Assembly (NCBI GenBank): GCA_027627225.1
Contig: CM051029.1
Span: 2,226,078-2,290,077, forward strand
Origin: Congeria kusceri
Lineage: Eukaryota; Mollusca; Bivalvia; Myida; Dreissenidae
Direction: 5' to 3'
DNA: 64,000 bases
Below, piece by piece: positions 22,249 to 33,240 of the stretch. The notes below the pieces were generated by a model. The model searched no databases. It had not been told where the DNA came from and saw nothing but the letters and a program-made list of their open reading frames with translations. Both the position numbers and the translations under genes were made by a program. Each line of letters begins with the position of its first letter. The stretch's first letter is position 1.

Positions 22249-25200
22249 GTAAGTACTTATTTAATTTTTTTCCCAATAGCAATGGACTTGATTTTTTTAT
22301 GTTTTGTAAAAAATTAGGTGGGCAGTAGATATAAATGTATTAAAATAAATGTTTTTATTTTCTGCACACTAAAATTATTAAATCGACAAAAAAACTAGCC
22401 TATAATTAAAAAAACAACAACAAACAAACAACTGAAGACAAGTCAAGGCTTAAACAAGGTATTTAAATTAAGACAAGCTAGTTATACCCCCGCAAACGAA
22501 GTTTGTAAGGGGATATATAGGAGTCACGCTGTCGGATGGTTTGTCGGTCTGTCTGCATACAATGTGATAAGTTTGTGGAGCAAAATTCGTCAACATTTCT
22601 TAAGCAATTGATTTAAAACTTGAAATATGTCGTCACCAGGCCCTGGTAGCATTCGGTTTTGACGCAAGATATATACTGGGACGAGTAATTTTCCTAAGGA
22701 AGGAGTCCTGGACTCCATGTTCTGAAATTCTAGCGAGAACTCAGATGAAAGACGTCTATTTATTTATTTTCTTGTCTTATTTAATAAATTATTGGTGTTA
22801 TGATTTAAGTTACATGTTTCATTTCAGCTGTATTTAAAATCTTGAAAAAAGTAAATAGTTTTGAGTTATTGTGATTACTATACTGACTAATGACTAAAGT
22901 TAAGGTGAAATAAAAAATCGAGATCGGGACGTATGGCATGTATGATAAAAGTGTTTTCAATATTATATTTACTAAGGTTCAACTCATAGAGCTGGATAGG
23001 GAGATGAACTGAAAGTTGAAATATATATATAAAAAAAATATTTTTTTTTTTTTTGCTTTGAAAGCTTCAATTGGGAATTTTAGGCTGTCATTTGGGAAAA
23101 ATATATACTTTTTGAGATTGGGAATGGGGCCGAATTTCGGCCCCAAATTTGACGCTGTTGGGATACAACGTTTTTCCTCACCACTTTGGGAATGGTAACG
23201 GTACTGGTCAAATTGGGTAAATTAGCGTCGTTTTCAGCTCAATTGGGAATTTTATCTTATTCTTTAAAAGCTATTAAGAGGATGTCAAACCAATAAGTTA
23301 AATTCTGACAGGGCTTTTTTTATCCTACAGCTGTAACCTTATACAGGCTACATCCCTCAGAAATTTGCTTTAAATTCATGCAGTTTTCCCCCAAAATGAA
23401 ACTTGTACCTGGAAATTTCATTCCCCTATGAGTAACATCGCGCGAAAATTATCCCGAAATTTGGTTTTCACGCGCTATTTTTCCCCCATATTTGAAGGCT
23501 AGGGCCCCTTCCCCCGAGCCTTACAAAAAAACCTGTCTGAAAACAACTTGTTCAACTTATTCTTGTACTTGAATTAAGCTCAGAAAAGCATCTTTTTACA
23601 GGAAATTGCTCGTGTTACTTGAGACTTGAATGTGTCTAAGTTTCAGTTTCGTTCCACAAGTTGCATCAGAGACACAGGTTTGCATGTTAATTTATTTTAG
23701 AATATACATCAATATTGACAATCTCCTTGTCAGGGATTTTTTCCGACTTAGGGGGAAAAGGGCCGTTCTTTTTTATGGGGAAAAAATAGTGAGAAAAACC
23801 GGATTTAGGGCAAAATATAAGCGCGTTATTGGCAGTTTGGGGGAAATATAAAAACCTATAACCGTACACACTTAAGTGTTATTGTTATGTTATTGGAGTA
23901 TTTAACTGAGTTTGAATTAATATATTTAATATGTTTACCTTTCAATATCCTCCATTTTAACTATCGTTACTATTGTTGCACTCTTACGATATTTACAAAC
24001 GTAGTTGTTTTTAATTGTTTAATATATAGGCAATTTTGGGGGAAAATGGATCGTTTGGGGAAAATTCCAGGGTTCCCTCTGGGCTTTAAAAAGTTGTCGC
24101 CACTTACTTTCGCCAAAATCAAAAAGTTGTCGCCACTTTCGCCAAATTCAAAAAGTTGTCGCCACTTACTTTCGCCAAATTCACAAAGTTGTCGCCAAAT
24201 TTGCATTGTAGAAAATGAAGACATTAAAAATTCTGCTAATAACAATAATAGCATATAAACAATATAAATACGCGTTATATTATATGAACTACTACATAGT
24301 GCCTTGTACAGAACACAGTTAAATAACTTAAGTATTTGTGTACTTCACTCTACAGTAAATCTCACCTTTGGTTTTCATATGCTTAACAATGTTCTCCTTT
24401 TTCAATACAGTGCATCCTGTAGTGAATGAATTGCTCAGTTTTGAGGATATACAGAGTTCACACAGCATAGATTTTGTGTTGGAATCATATTTGAGGAACG
24501 GGAAATCTGATTTCCAACTGTCTTTGAAATTTCTGTTAGCTGGTGAATTTAGAGTTTTATACATTTTTGAAGGAGTCTCAACATCATCTGAATCTAACGT
24601 TCGCTTTTTAACAGGCGTTATACACTCTGAACTTGCCATTTTGACGAGTGAAACAGAGAATATTATCTCATGTTTATATAGCACTAATCAAGGCAAAATG
24701 TTTAATTATTGCCTTTAAACACACCGATTATGCTAAAAACAATCCATATTTACCTTTTTGATTGTCATTGTTGTCAACCTAACAGGCTTTAATCTGCTTC
24801 CTATACTGTGACAAACACTTCACACTTCAGCGCAAAGTCGGTACATTTCACAGTTGTCTTATCTCTGAAGCAATAAAACTGACGACCAATTAAGATAACT
24901 TGTAACAACACCACCAATAATCCCAATTATCACCATAATCTGCCACTTTCCGGCAATCAGCACGCTCCATTGATTTCAGCAGTGTCGCTTACATCACGGA
25001 AATCCATTGCACAGCGACTGCCGTAAAGCGGCTGGTAAACAGAGCCTCTTATGTCATTTTAAGTAAATATTACGCAGAAAAAATGTGGAATTTTGAAAAA
25101 TCGCCATTTTTGAAAAGTTGTCGCCACTTACTTTCGCCAAATTCAAAAAGTTGTCGCCAAATTTTTTATTTTGTCGCCATTGGCGACAATGGCGATCGAC

Positions 25201-28200
25201 AGCGGGAACCCTGAATTCAATGACATAGGGGAAAAATACGTCAAGGAGAAAGGGCCGATATTCGGTGGGTCTCAAAGAAGGAAAGAAAAACCTGCTTGTT
25301 GATCATTAATGAAGCCTTTAAACTATATAAAATATTGCATCCTGAAGGGTTTTCCGTATTATTAGTTTTATGATTTATTGCCACTCGCAAAAACGCAGTG
25401 CAATTCAGTTGGTTCCCATTATCAGATGCCATGTATGTAAGAAACAATGAATTGTAATTGAAACGATTCGATAACAGCGCCACCAAACGCAGTTACTTCC
25501 CCTAGCGGTGCACAGTAGCTGATTTGAATTTTGGTAGACGCATGGATAAAACAAAATTTTTAAAAAGCACATCGTCAATCATTAATGGTCCTTTATGAAT
25601 ATGTTTTCTCTGATTTGGGAAAGTTTTACCTTCAATTTGAGGAAAATAGCCAGAAAATAGGTTTGGGAATGGTATAGAGGAAAAACGCTGGGATGCATAA
25701 CAATATAAATCCAGGGGTCCACTCCAGTCAATATTGTTATAGCAGTGTTAACCATACTTGAGGCTTTTACAAAATATTTGATTGATTGGTTACATGTATG
25801 TCACGACAGTCTTGACGAGTGCAAACAGCCTGCGTTTTACACCACCATGATACTCTTTACTCTTAGACTATAATTATGATAAAAAAAAATATTTTTCAGC
25901 AATGTTTTAATTAGTTTTGTTCAAATACTGTTGGTTATCAGGGCTTTTTTTGGCTGATTTTATAGCCATTATTCGGTCATATTCCCAGTGGCAAAAAGTA
26001 TCTTTTTCCCCAAATCCATGCCGAAAATTCCCAATTGATCGTTTGACTTGCAGATGTTTGGAAATAGAGCTGTCAAGTGTAGAAATAAAGCGTTTTGAAG
26101 TTGTAATATCCATTTTACCGATATGTTTATATTAAAAATTTTCTTTTTTATGTAAGTTTTATCAATAATTATTCAAATGTAATAAATCAAACAATAGTAC
26201 ATTTTCCCAATTTAAAATAAATTGACGCTAAAATTCCCAATTAGACGGGTATAGGTCATATTCCCAAAATGGTGAGAAAAAGCCCTGGTTATGGAATCAA
26301 TACAATTCATATTGTATCAAAAGATCAGTTGACAAGAAGCACAAACTGCAGGGCTGCCTTTGTGACATTTATTAAATAAGGTGAACCTATGGTCACACGA
26401 CAAATGAGTTCAATGTCAGGCTTGTGTTTTTTTTTCAGCTGAAGACAAGCCTTAAGATTTCATTGAAACAAGTGAGTTGTCATCTGTACCTTTTTTAGCT
26501 CACCTCAAGGACTGAGCCTTTGTGACCATCCCTGCCAAAACTGCATAATGTATGATTACATCCAAAAATCTAACCTACAAATTGTATCTTCATTTTCGCG
26601 GGTAACGGCAGGTGTGAATGGGGTCTTTTTGGTGTTTTTTGCATTTCTTAATTGACAGCTTTCGTTGAGCAATTTATGCCATGACCTGTTGAGTAATTTG
26701 AGACGCTTATTGGCATTTGAGACAGGCGATCGACGGATTGCGCAATAGTAAAATGGCGGCCATTTTCGGTCCGATTTGCTAGTTTCTAGTCTTGAAATCT
26801 TTTTTTCTCCTTTTTGGGGTAAAAAAATCGGTGCGCGTTATACACGGGTGCGTGTTATACTCGGTAGAATACGGTAACTTACATATATTTGCATTTGAAA
26901 CTGTTTAGTTAAAGAAACATAGTGTAAGATTGATACAAATCATTCAAATAAAAGAAAGGGAACTGAGAAAAAAAATTGAAATGTAAGTTAGAAAACTTCA
27001 GCAATGACTGAACTGCCAAAACTGCATTATAGGTGGTGCTATTCTTTGTGCAGAATCAATACGCAATTCTTTCCTGAGAAGTAGTTGTTTAGAAATGCCA
27101 TAATGAGCGAAATCATGTATATGAGCAATTGACATAGTGTGTTTGGTTTATTTGTTGGAATAATACTAAATATTTTGTACAAGTATGAAATTTTCACTAA
27201 ACAGACACTTGTCTATTGAATTGTTTGTGCCACAATCTGAATCATTTAACACATATCAATCGGTGAATTAATCAATTTTAAACATGAATAGTTTGTTATG
27301 CCCCCACAGAGTGGGAGGCATTAAGCATTGCACTTGTCCGTCCGTTCGTACGTACGTCAGGAAGCTTGTGTTTTGAACTCCTCTTTAACTACTGGGTGGA
27401 TCGCGCTCAAACTTTCAAAGTTGAATGACCTTAATGTGTAGTTGATCGTATAGAAAGGAATTCGGGCTGTACAGATTTTTGGCAGAATTATGGCCCTTTA
27501 TATAGTTGCCTGAAGCTTGTGTTTTCAACTCCTCTTTAACTAATGGGTGGATCTTGCTCAAACTGTAGATGATGGTGAATAAAGGAATTGTGGCTGCGAC
27601 AATTTTTGGCAGAATTATGGCTGTTTGTCTGTTTTTCCACTGTAGCCCCAAAATTTTGTGTTTTCAACTCCTCTTAAAATATTGGGTGGATCTCGCTCAA
27701 ACTTTCACAGTTGAATGACCTTAATGAGTAGATGATCATAAAGAAACTGTTTTGGCTGAGACGAGTTTTGTCAGAATTATGGCCCTTTGCCTGTTTTTCC
27801 ACTATAGAATATATAGTGCCAATTATTTTTTTTTAACTGCTCTTTGCATCTCGCTGAATCTTTAACAGTTGAATGACCTAAAAGCGTAGATGATCGTAAA
27901 GAATGGAAAAGTGACTGCGACCAGTTTTGGCTGAATTTCGGCCCTTTGTCTTATTGTCTACTATTGAATATACATGTATAGTGGATTTGTCTGTGTCCAA
28001 ACGTGTTGTGGGGCATCAGTGTTTGTGACACATTTCTAGTTTGTATAACTTTTTAAAACAAGTACCTGATATTCAAAGCACTTGTTTGTATTTAGCGGAG
28101 ACAATCTCCATCATCATGCGCCAAGTTTTGGTGCAAGGCTGGGGTGGACCAAGAGGGCCTTCAAAAAAAAAAAGTTTCCAAACATATTGGTATGTATGGT

Positions 28201-31200
28201 TTTCTTTTGAATTATAAGTAAAAATAAATAATTTTAAACTGCCACTCAAATACTTAACAGTTACGGTTACTCCAGTACCTTATGCCCCCACTTCAGAGAT
28301 TTGCCCTCCCATCTGTTTTTGTGACATGTTTGGTATCTCTTATTTGACTGTATCGTGCTTTTAAAGATGCTTGGATGTAATTTGGTGTACTTGTAAAAGG
28401 CAATTTGACAATTATGCATGACATTTTGTTTTTCACTAAAGGTCAAAGGTCATGTCTCTCAAAGAAAATGAAACAAATCTTAATATTGTAATAACTAAAA
28501 AAGTACACAAGGCTTTATCGTGAAATTTGGTATACACATTGGGCTATATGTTTACTATATGTTCGTCTGTTCATCTATCTTTTGGTTGGTCTGCAACAAA
28601 TGAAAAAACTTGTGATAATGATCATGAAACTTGGTATCACGCATGAACCTAAACTTTTCCAGAGGTCAATTGTCAGATGACTTTTACTTAAAATAGAATT
28701 ACGCTAAATACTGCAATAACTGTAAAAGTACATATAAAGATATAATTGTGAAAACATTGTATGAACATGGAGAGTAACGATATTGTGAGAATGTTTAAAA
28801 AATCTTGATACTGCAGGTTTTTTTCTAAGGCTCGGGGGAAGGGGCCCTAGCCTTCAAATATGGGGGGAAAAAGCGCGTGAAAAGCAAATTTGGGGATAAT
28901 TTTCGTGCGCTGTTACTCATAGGGGAATGAAATTTCCAGGTATAAGTTTCATTTTTGGGGAAAACTGCATGAATTTAAAGCAAATTTCTGAGGGGATGTA
29001 GCCTGTATAAGGCTACAGCTATAGAATAAAAAAAAGCCCTGTACTGATGATTTGTCAAACAAGAACAGTGCCCGATGCGCGCACATCGCGTTAGATGATT
29101 TATGCATGTTCAATGGGAATACCCCTGTCTCGATTGGACGTCAAATAGAGGCATACCCCACAATTCACTTTATGACGTCACGCACATGGTGCACCTGTAT
29201 GTTTACTTCCTGAAAATGGAGAAGTTTGTGTTCATCAGCATGAAATTCTTAAACACATTAATCGTCAATATTGGCCAGAAATTTAGAGTTTTTGTTAGTA
29301 CATGTACTGTACTGATCACTGACTAAAGTAAAGGTGAAATGAAAGATCATTTGGAATGTCCCGACAAATTTTAATGGATTTGGACTTGAACAATTATGGC
29401 ATGTATGCTCCTTGCAATACTGTCAAAGTCTTGTATTTATGTGGTTTTCATTTCTCTTAGGTTACGGAGTTTTTACAAAAAAAACATTTGCAAAAGGAGA
29501 GTTCCTCCTTGAATACACTGGGGATCGAATTGACAAGGATGAAGCAAACCGCAGAGAAGAAAACGGAAACAATTTTTTGTTTGGCTTCATGTTTCATGGG
29601 AAAATGCTATGGTAAGTGCAAATGAAAGGGGAGTTTAAATGTTCATTATAATGAGGGCTATTCCAGGAAAAAATATGATGGCAGGAAGGAACGCCTGTTC
29701 AAAAACGGATTACCACCAACACAATTATAATTTCCGATACTGATTCCAAAGGTCAACATTACCAACATTACCAATCAGCCAATCAGAAAGTGTACGCAAA
29801 TGAGCGAGTTGATCATGCTCTTTCATTGTCTAATTGCATATTCAGATCATGTCGAGCGGATCTGTGGTCTAGTGGAAACACTGGTACCAGAACTCGGGTG
29901 GCAGGTTTGATCCTCCGCTCAACCCTAACCTACCTAAGACGTTAAACCGAGGTGCAGTGTACTAGGTGCTTCACACCGGGCGCTAAAAGACTCAGGGTCA
30001 TCTCTGGAATGGGGCGTCTTCTGTATCCACAGTATTCCCCTTACCCAACTAACAAGTCTTCTGGGGGCGATGGCCATATGGGAAATTCCCAGTGCACTTG
30101 ATAAAAATCTAATACACACACAGATCGTGTCAAAAATCACACTTTATTGATGTTAAAATATATAACTACTAATGTGTATCAATAGAGGAGGTATGCAATA
30201 TGATAACTAGTTGTTACATGATTTTTTATTTTATTTGGCTGAGGTAACATTTTAATGAAAGTTTGTGGTAGAAAAGTCCTTTTCGAAAGTGAAACTCTTA
30301 AAGTTTTTTTTTTAAATCAGCGTTCTTTTCCCTGTATTCATATTAAAAATAAGGATTTTGTTGTAAAAACACATTTAGTTTGACTTGCTTTATGGCTTGC
30401 ATACAATACTGAATAGATCTACTAGTTTTGACCAAAATATGAAAGAAATTAATTTCTTTTCTCAAGCAAAAGTTGTTAAAAGAATATGAAATAGAAAAAA
30501 AAAGTAGAATAATAAAATCTCCAATGTTATTTTTGTGAATGTATCAGGAATATGTGTCAGTAAAGTTGTCACTAAAGAACAATATGTATAAATATTTCTT
30601 TTGAACAGTAAAACAAAATTATGTTTAGCACATACAAAATTGAGGCCGGTGAAATTTACAACTGGCTTGTAAATTTTTCCTCTTCGTAGGACAGTCTGGC
30701 CTGTAAATTGTGGCAGTCTTTCGCCATGTCTGTCATTTGTGTTGGCAGATTCAAATCAAGGTTTAGGTGTCTTGAGAGATATTTGCAAATTAGAAAAAAA
30801 ATATATAACTAAATTACTTGATAACAGTAGTAACTTACATTATTTGGCTCCTACCATACAATAATACATACAGTTTGTTTTATAAAAAAAAAAGCCAGAA
30901 ACTCTGACAAGAACAAGAAAAGTCAAGCTCACTGTTCTGTGACAGCTGTTGTTATATTAAAGTTATTTAAAATATAAGTAATATAAAAGCAACGTAATTT
31001 CTTACTGTTTAAGGGTTGATGCTTCTAGAACAACTAGAAACCACCTGGGTGGGTTGGTCAACGATGCAGCAGAAGGAACATTTAAATGCAATAGTAAAAT
31101 GAAATTAATGATCTTCAATAACTATCCACGTCTTTGTTTGTTCGCTGCCCGAAACATTGCTTCTGGAGAAGAGCTACGTTACGACTATGGGGATGATACA

Positions 31201-33116
31201 AACAATTTACCTTGGAGGAATAAAGTAAGGACTATTTTGTATTTTGAAATATAAATGTTTCATTACAGACAATCTTTTGCTATTTTCAGATGTGTTTTAT
31301 GGGTTTAATTTGTATTAATGTTATGATTTCCACACAAAAATCCAATCAAACTCTAAAATCAATACAGAAAGCAATTAAAATGTTAAACACAAAAACAAGA
31401 AGAAAACACTCATGAATTCATATAATTTTACACTGACACCAACAAATGTCCGCTATTTAAAACAAATATCTTCTCTCTGTAACGGATTGTTATTGTCTGG
31501 GCCCACATATTTTTAAGCACAGTTCATCCACTCGAGGGCTGTTTTGTATGTGTATTTACTATAAATATTTCAGCATAATCAGGAAAACGAAATAGGTAAT
31601 GTTTTAGCAGTTTCATGTGTAACTGTTACATTGTGTAAATGATTAACGTTGTGTTAATAGTTAAGAAATAGAAAACCCCACTGAGGGCCCTATGGCATTA
31701 TAGTGACCAGCCAGGCAGCCCAAAATTGTATCTTTTCGTCCTGAAAGTGTGTATTAATGAGTTTAACAGCACAACAACTTGACAAAAACGATTAAACTCT
31801 TTAAAGTACTCATCCAGAACATCTTCAAATGTTGAAGTCTTGTGTTTTTATAAAGTGTTAATATTTCAAATTTTAAATTGTTTTTAAAATAACGGTTTAA
31901 AAGTGCCTGCAACAGTGAAATACAATAAATGCTACTGCACAGTGCAACTAAGCTCTGACTAACCCAGGCGGTGACGTCATTCATGAATATTTAGCATGTG
32001 CAGTCCATATAAAAAATAGTGACAGGTCCATATACTCTTGTTGCTTCTATCGCATTTTACCGAAACCAGTTATAGAGGATAAAGAAGGACAACTTTATAA
32101 TCTTTGAGAAATAGTAAAATCTACTGAGGACGCTATGGTAAAGAGCTACCGGCTAGGCAGCTTTGGTCCATGTACACTTTGTGACTGCCTGGCTGGTCAC
32201 TTCAATTCCATTGGAGCTGAAATGGGTTTTTTTTTCCATATATTATAATGAACATTTTAACCAGGTGGATCATCATGTGTATAATAGTACAAATGGTTCA
32301 AGCAAGTTTCAGAATTTTTTTTGTCAAAAAACAAAATCCCGATTTGAAAATATTTAGGTACCAAAGTTCCTTGGTTGATACTGTAGCAAGTTTGTTCAAA
32401 TTAGTTTGATCTGTAAAAAAAATGACATGAGATTTTTTGTTTGATATAAATGATGCTTACCTCATTGGTCCATGTACTAAAAATATTGGCCGGTTCATAT
32501 AATTCTCTTCAATGCTATATGATTTTTACATACCGGTCATAAAGATAAAGAAGGTCAATGTATAACATTGTTACGTACGAGCATTAAATGTATGTTTTCG
32601 GTTCATTATCCATGTAGTGTTGACAAGAAAAAAAGTTGTATAAATCAATTCAAATGCCTTTCTATTTGTTCCTAATAGATTAAAATTTGTGATTAGGTGG
32701 GCCATGTTGGGTTAAGCTAAACTAAACAGAAAATCATTTTATTAAAAAAAGACCCTGTTTATTCTAGATGTAAAATTGTTATGCTATAATAGCGACCCTT
32801 TTGCTGTTGTTAGGGAAAACACTAGGGCTCAACACATTATTAAGACCTCTGTGAAAAAAACAAAGCGAAACAACAAATGTCTTTAAAAAATTAAAATTAA
32901 TATGGAGATGTTATGCTCTAAAGTAAAGTACATGAGGACCAAAATAATTGTTTGTGTGACTTCCCAGACCCCATAATACACTTTACATGCTCTTAGCGTT
33001 ACAAATAAAGTTTGCATGCTATGCCAATGAAGTAAAGTAACATGAACACCATTTCAGTCGTACAAGACGTCTTTTACTTAATATTTCAATTGCAGGATGA
33101 TGTTAAGACATTATAA
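22198..33116 (+). CDS. KMT5A/SET8-like SET-domain lysine methyltransferase gene
   Basis: Six coding exons with fully compatible phases (22198-22248, 26439-26471, 28096-28189, 29461-29611, 31014-31224, 33096-33116) give 186 codons plus TAA. AATAAA follows at 33143 and 33154. The SET domain spans about residues 50-180: GYGVFTKKTFAKGEFLLEYTG (I-SET start), VDASRTTRNH, then LFAARNIASGEELRYDYGD, matching KMT5A order (GVxATKxFxxGDFxxEYxGDxI, VDATxE, IAAGEELxYDYGD). KMT5A methylates histone H4 K20 in the nucleus. Here the SAM-pocket motif NHS is NDA (residues 126-128), so activity is doubtful. The protein is much shorter than vertebrate KMT5A. The introns are long and repeat-filled. Exon 2 is tiny and less certain than the rest. 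Confidence 0.75.
22482..22740. repeat. Dispersed repeat (CCCGCAAACGAAGTTTG... family)
   Basis: TATACCCCCGCAAACGAAGT, then GGGATATATAGGAGTCACGCTGTCGG is related to 39672-39990 (GGGGTATACTGGAGTCACTCTGTCAG). Both are fragments of the same family, located in introns. Confidence 0.5.
23050..23290 (-). mobile_element. Eroded MITE related to 25939-26287 (inverted)
   Basis: Phrases such as CAATTGGGAATTTTAGGCTG, AAAAATATATACTTTTTGAG and GTTTTTCCTCACCACTTTGGG are the reverse complement of 25939-26287 in matching order. Its ends are eroded (AACGTTTTTCCTC in place of CAGGGCTTTTTCTC). Confidence 0.5.
23309..23535 (+). mobile_element. 227-bp MITE, hAT-like, 5-bp TSD TCTGA
   Basis: Starts CAGGGCTTTTTTTATCC, ends CCTTACAAAAAAACCTG; flanked directly by TCTGA (23304-23308 and 23536-23540). 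The body is the reverse complement of the copy at 28814-29041. No coding capacity. CAGG...CCTG ends fit hAT; 5-bp duplications fit a hAT subgroup rather than the usual 8 bp. Confidence 0.75.
24068..25213 (-). mobile_element. 1146-bp hAT-like element with perfect 10-bp TIR
   Basis: Ends CAGGGTTCCC and GGGAACCCTG form perfect 10-bp inverted repeats. AATTC flanks both sides (24063-24067, 25214-25218). The left and right arms carry repeated AAAAGTTGTCGCCACTTACTTTCGCC phrases. It contains the start of a hAT-type zinc-finger protein on minus but no DDE domain, so it is a non-autonomous deletion derivative. Confidence 0.8.
24345..24684 (-). pseudogene. Residual hAT transposase N-terminus (BED/TTF zinc-finger)
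   Basis: The frame starts upstream of MASSECITPVKKRTL and contains FKDSWKSDFPFLKYD, MLCELCISSK, FTTGCTVLKKENIVKHMKT. The order W-x-FPWL..., CxxC, FTxGC, KKExxxKH matches the N-terminal zinc-binding module of hAT transposases and their host derivatives of the ZNF862/ZBED type. A splice donor or the deletion end follows, and no transposase core is present. DNA binding is inferred. Confidence 0.65.
25939..26287 (+). mobile_element. 349-bp MITE, hAT-like, 5-bp TSD GTTAT
   Basis: Starts CAGGGCTTTTTTTGGCTG, ends GTGAGAAAAAGCCCTG; flanks GTTAT at 25934-25938 and 26288-26292. Non-coding. An eroded inverted relative lies at 23050-23290 and a further fragment at 25616-25700. Confidence 0.75.
26439..26471 (+). 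CDS. SET gene coding exon 2 (33 nt, tentative)
   Basis: Acceptor TGTTTTTTTTTCAG and donor AAACAA|GTGAGT frame LKTSLKISLKQ in phase 0 on both sides, fitting exons 1 and 3. It has no homology signal. A similar phrase (CTGAAGACAAGTCAAGGCTTAAACAAG) at 22431 shows the match could be chance. Confidence 0.4.
27297..28040. repeat. Dispersed element with TTATGCCCCC start and tandem core
   Basis: Opens TTATGCCCCCACAGAGTGGGAGGCATTAAGCAT and closes near TTGTGGGGCATCAGTGTTTGTGACA. A core unit (AACTCCTCTTTAACTA(C/A)TGGGTGGATC...GGCAGAATTATGGCC) repeats about four times at roughly 140-165-bp steps. Right-end-like sequence occurs alone at 41395. It lies in a SET gene intron. Confidence 0.6.
28096..28189 (+). 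CDS. SET gene coding exon 3
   Basis: Acceptor TTGTATTTAG; phase 0 in, phase 1 out at ATTG|GTATGT. It reads RRQSPSSCAKFWCKAGVD, then EGLQKKKVSKHI, lining up with the KMT5A segment just before the SET start (EEGMKIDLIDGKGRGV). All three frames are open; only this one agrees with both flanking phases. An A11 run lies inside and is an indel risk. Confidence 0.6.
28280..28700. repeat. Old fragment of the TTATGCCCCC family
   Basis: Starts TTATGCCCCCACTTCAGAGAT and contains GAAATTTGGTATACACATTGGGC- and GAAACTTGGTATCACGCATGAAC-type phrases; no clear right end. Confidence 0.4.
28814..29041 (-). mobile_element. 228-bp MITE, inverted copy of 23309-23535, TSD TACTG
   Basis: Starts CAGGTTTTTTTCTAAGG, ends AAAAAAAAGCCCTG; TACTG flanks both sides (28809-28813, 29042-29046). 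The body matches 23309-23535 on the opposite strand almost throughout. Confidence 0.75.
29461..29611 (+). CDS. SET gene coding exon 4 (N-terminal SET half)
   Basis: Acceptor CATTTCTCTTAG; phase 1 in, phase 2 out at CTATG|GTAAGT. It encodes GYGVFTKKTFAKGEFLLEY, then TGDRIDKDEANRREE and FLFGFMFHGKMLW. G-x-G-V-F/I is the SET cofactor-binding opening; EYTGD corresponds to EYxGD of KMT5A. Confidence 0.85.
29853..30122 (+). mobile_element. tRNA-derived SINE (second family)
   Basis: The head TGGTCTAGTGGAAACACTGG, followed by GGCAGGTTTGATCC, resembles pol III A and B boxes of a tRNA. The body (GACTCAGGGTCATCTCTGG, CTGGGGGCGATGGCC) differs from the SINE at 38522, and the tail is ACACACAC. It is a SINE rather than a tRNA gene because the head is imperfect and the unit extends about 270 bp. 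Confidence 0.6.
31014..31224 (+). CDS. SET gene coding exon 5 (catalytic SET half)
   Basis: Acceptor ACTGTTTAAG; phase 2 in, phase 0 out at AATAAA|GTAAGG. It encodes WVDASRTTRNHLGGLVNDA, LCLFAARNIASGEELRYDY and GDDTNNLPWRNK. YDYGD and the terminal PW of KMT5A (HPWLKH) are preserved, but the RxxNHS motif is LVNDA. Confidence 0.88.
31670..32220. repeat. Inverted-repeat element in intron
   Basis: GTGACCAGCCAGGCAG (31701-31716) has a perfect 16-bp inverted partner CTGCCTGGCTGGTCAC (32185-32200), with looser similarity beyond on both sides (GGCATTATA versus GGAATTGAA). A third, direct, degenerate copy (GGTAAAGAGCTACCGGCTAGGCAG) is at about 32133. It may be a MITE with long imperfect TIRs. Confidence 0.5.
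33096..33116 (+). CDS. SET gene terminal exon
   Basis: Acceptor TTTCAATTGCAG in phase 0 gives DDVKTL and TAA at 33114-33116, followed by AATAAA at 33143-33148 and 33154-33159. It matches the phase of the previous donor and the expected end of a KMT5A-type protein just after PW. Confidence 0.55.
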   Translation, partial: DDVKTL

Positions 33117-33240
33117 AAATAGAATTTACTGGAGAAAAGGATAATAAATCAAAAATAAATACAAAAAATGTCACCACAAACCTTCTAGTTTTTATTTATG
33201 CTTAATATGTTTTATGTGACAATGTGTTTATGCTTCTCAG

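Larger units (their letters stand above)
23731..25294 (+). mobile_element. MITE with CTTGT target duplication, host of a nested element
   Basis: Left end CAGGGATTTTTTCCG, right end GAAAGAAAAACCTG; flanks CTTGT at 23726-23730 and 25295-25299. Element 24068-25213 is inserted inside it. Without the insert the outer element is about 410 bp, so the outer one is older. It has the same terminal consensus and target length as its neighbours. Confidence 0.7.
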
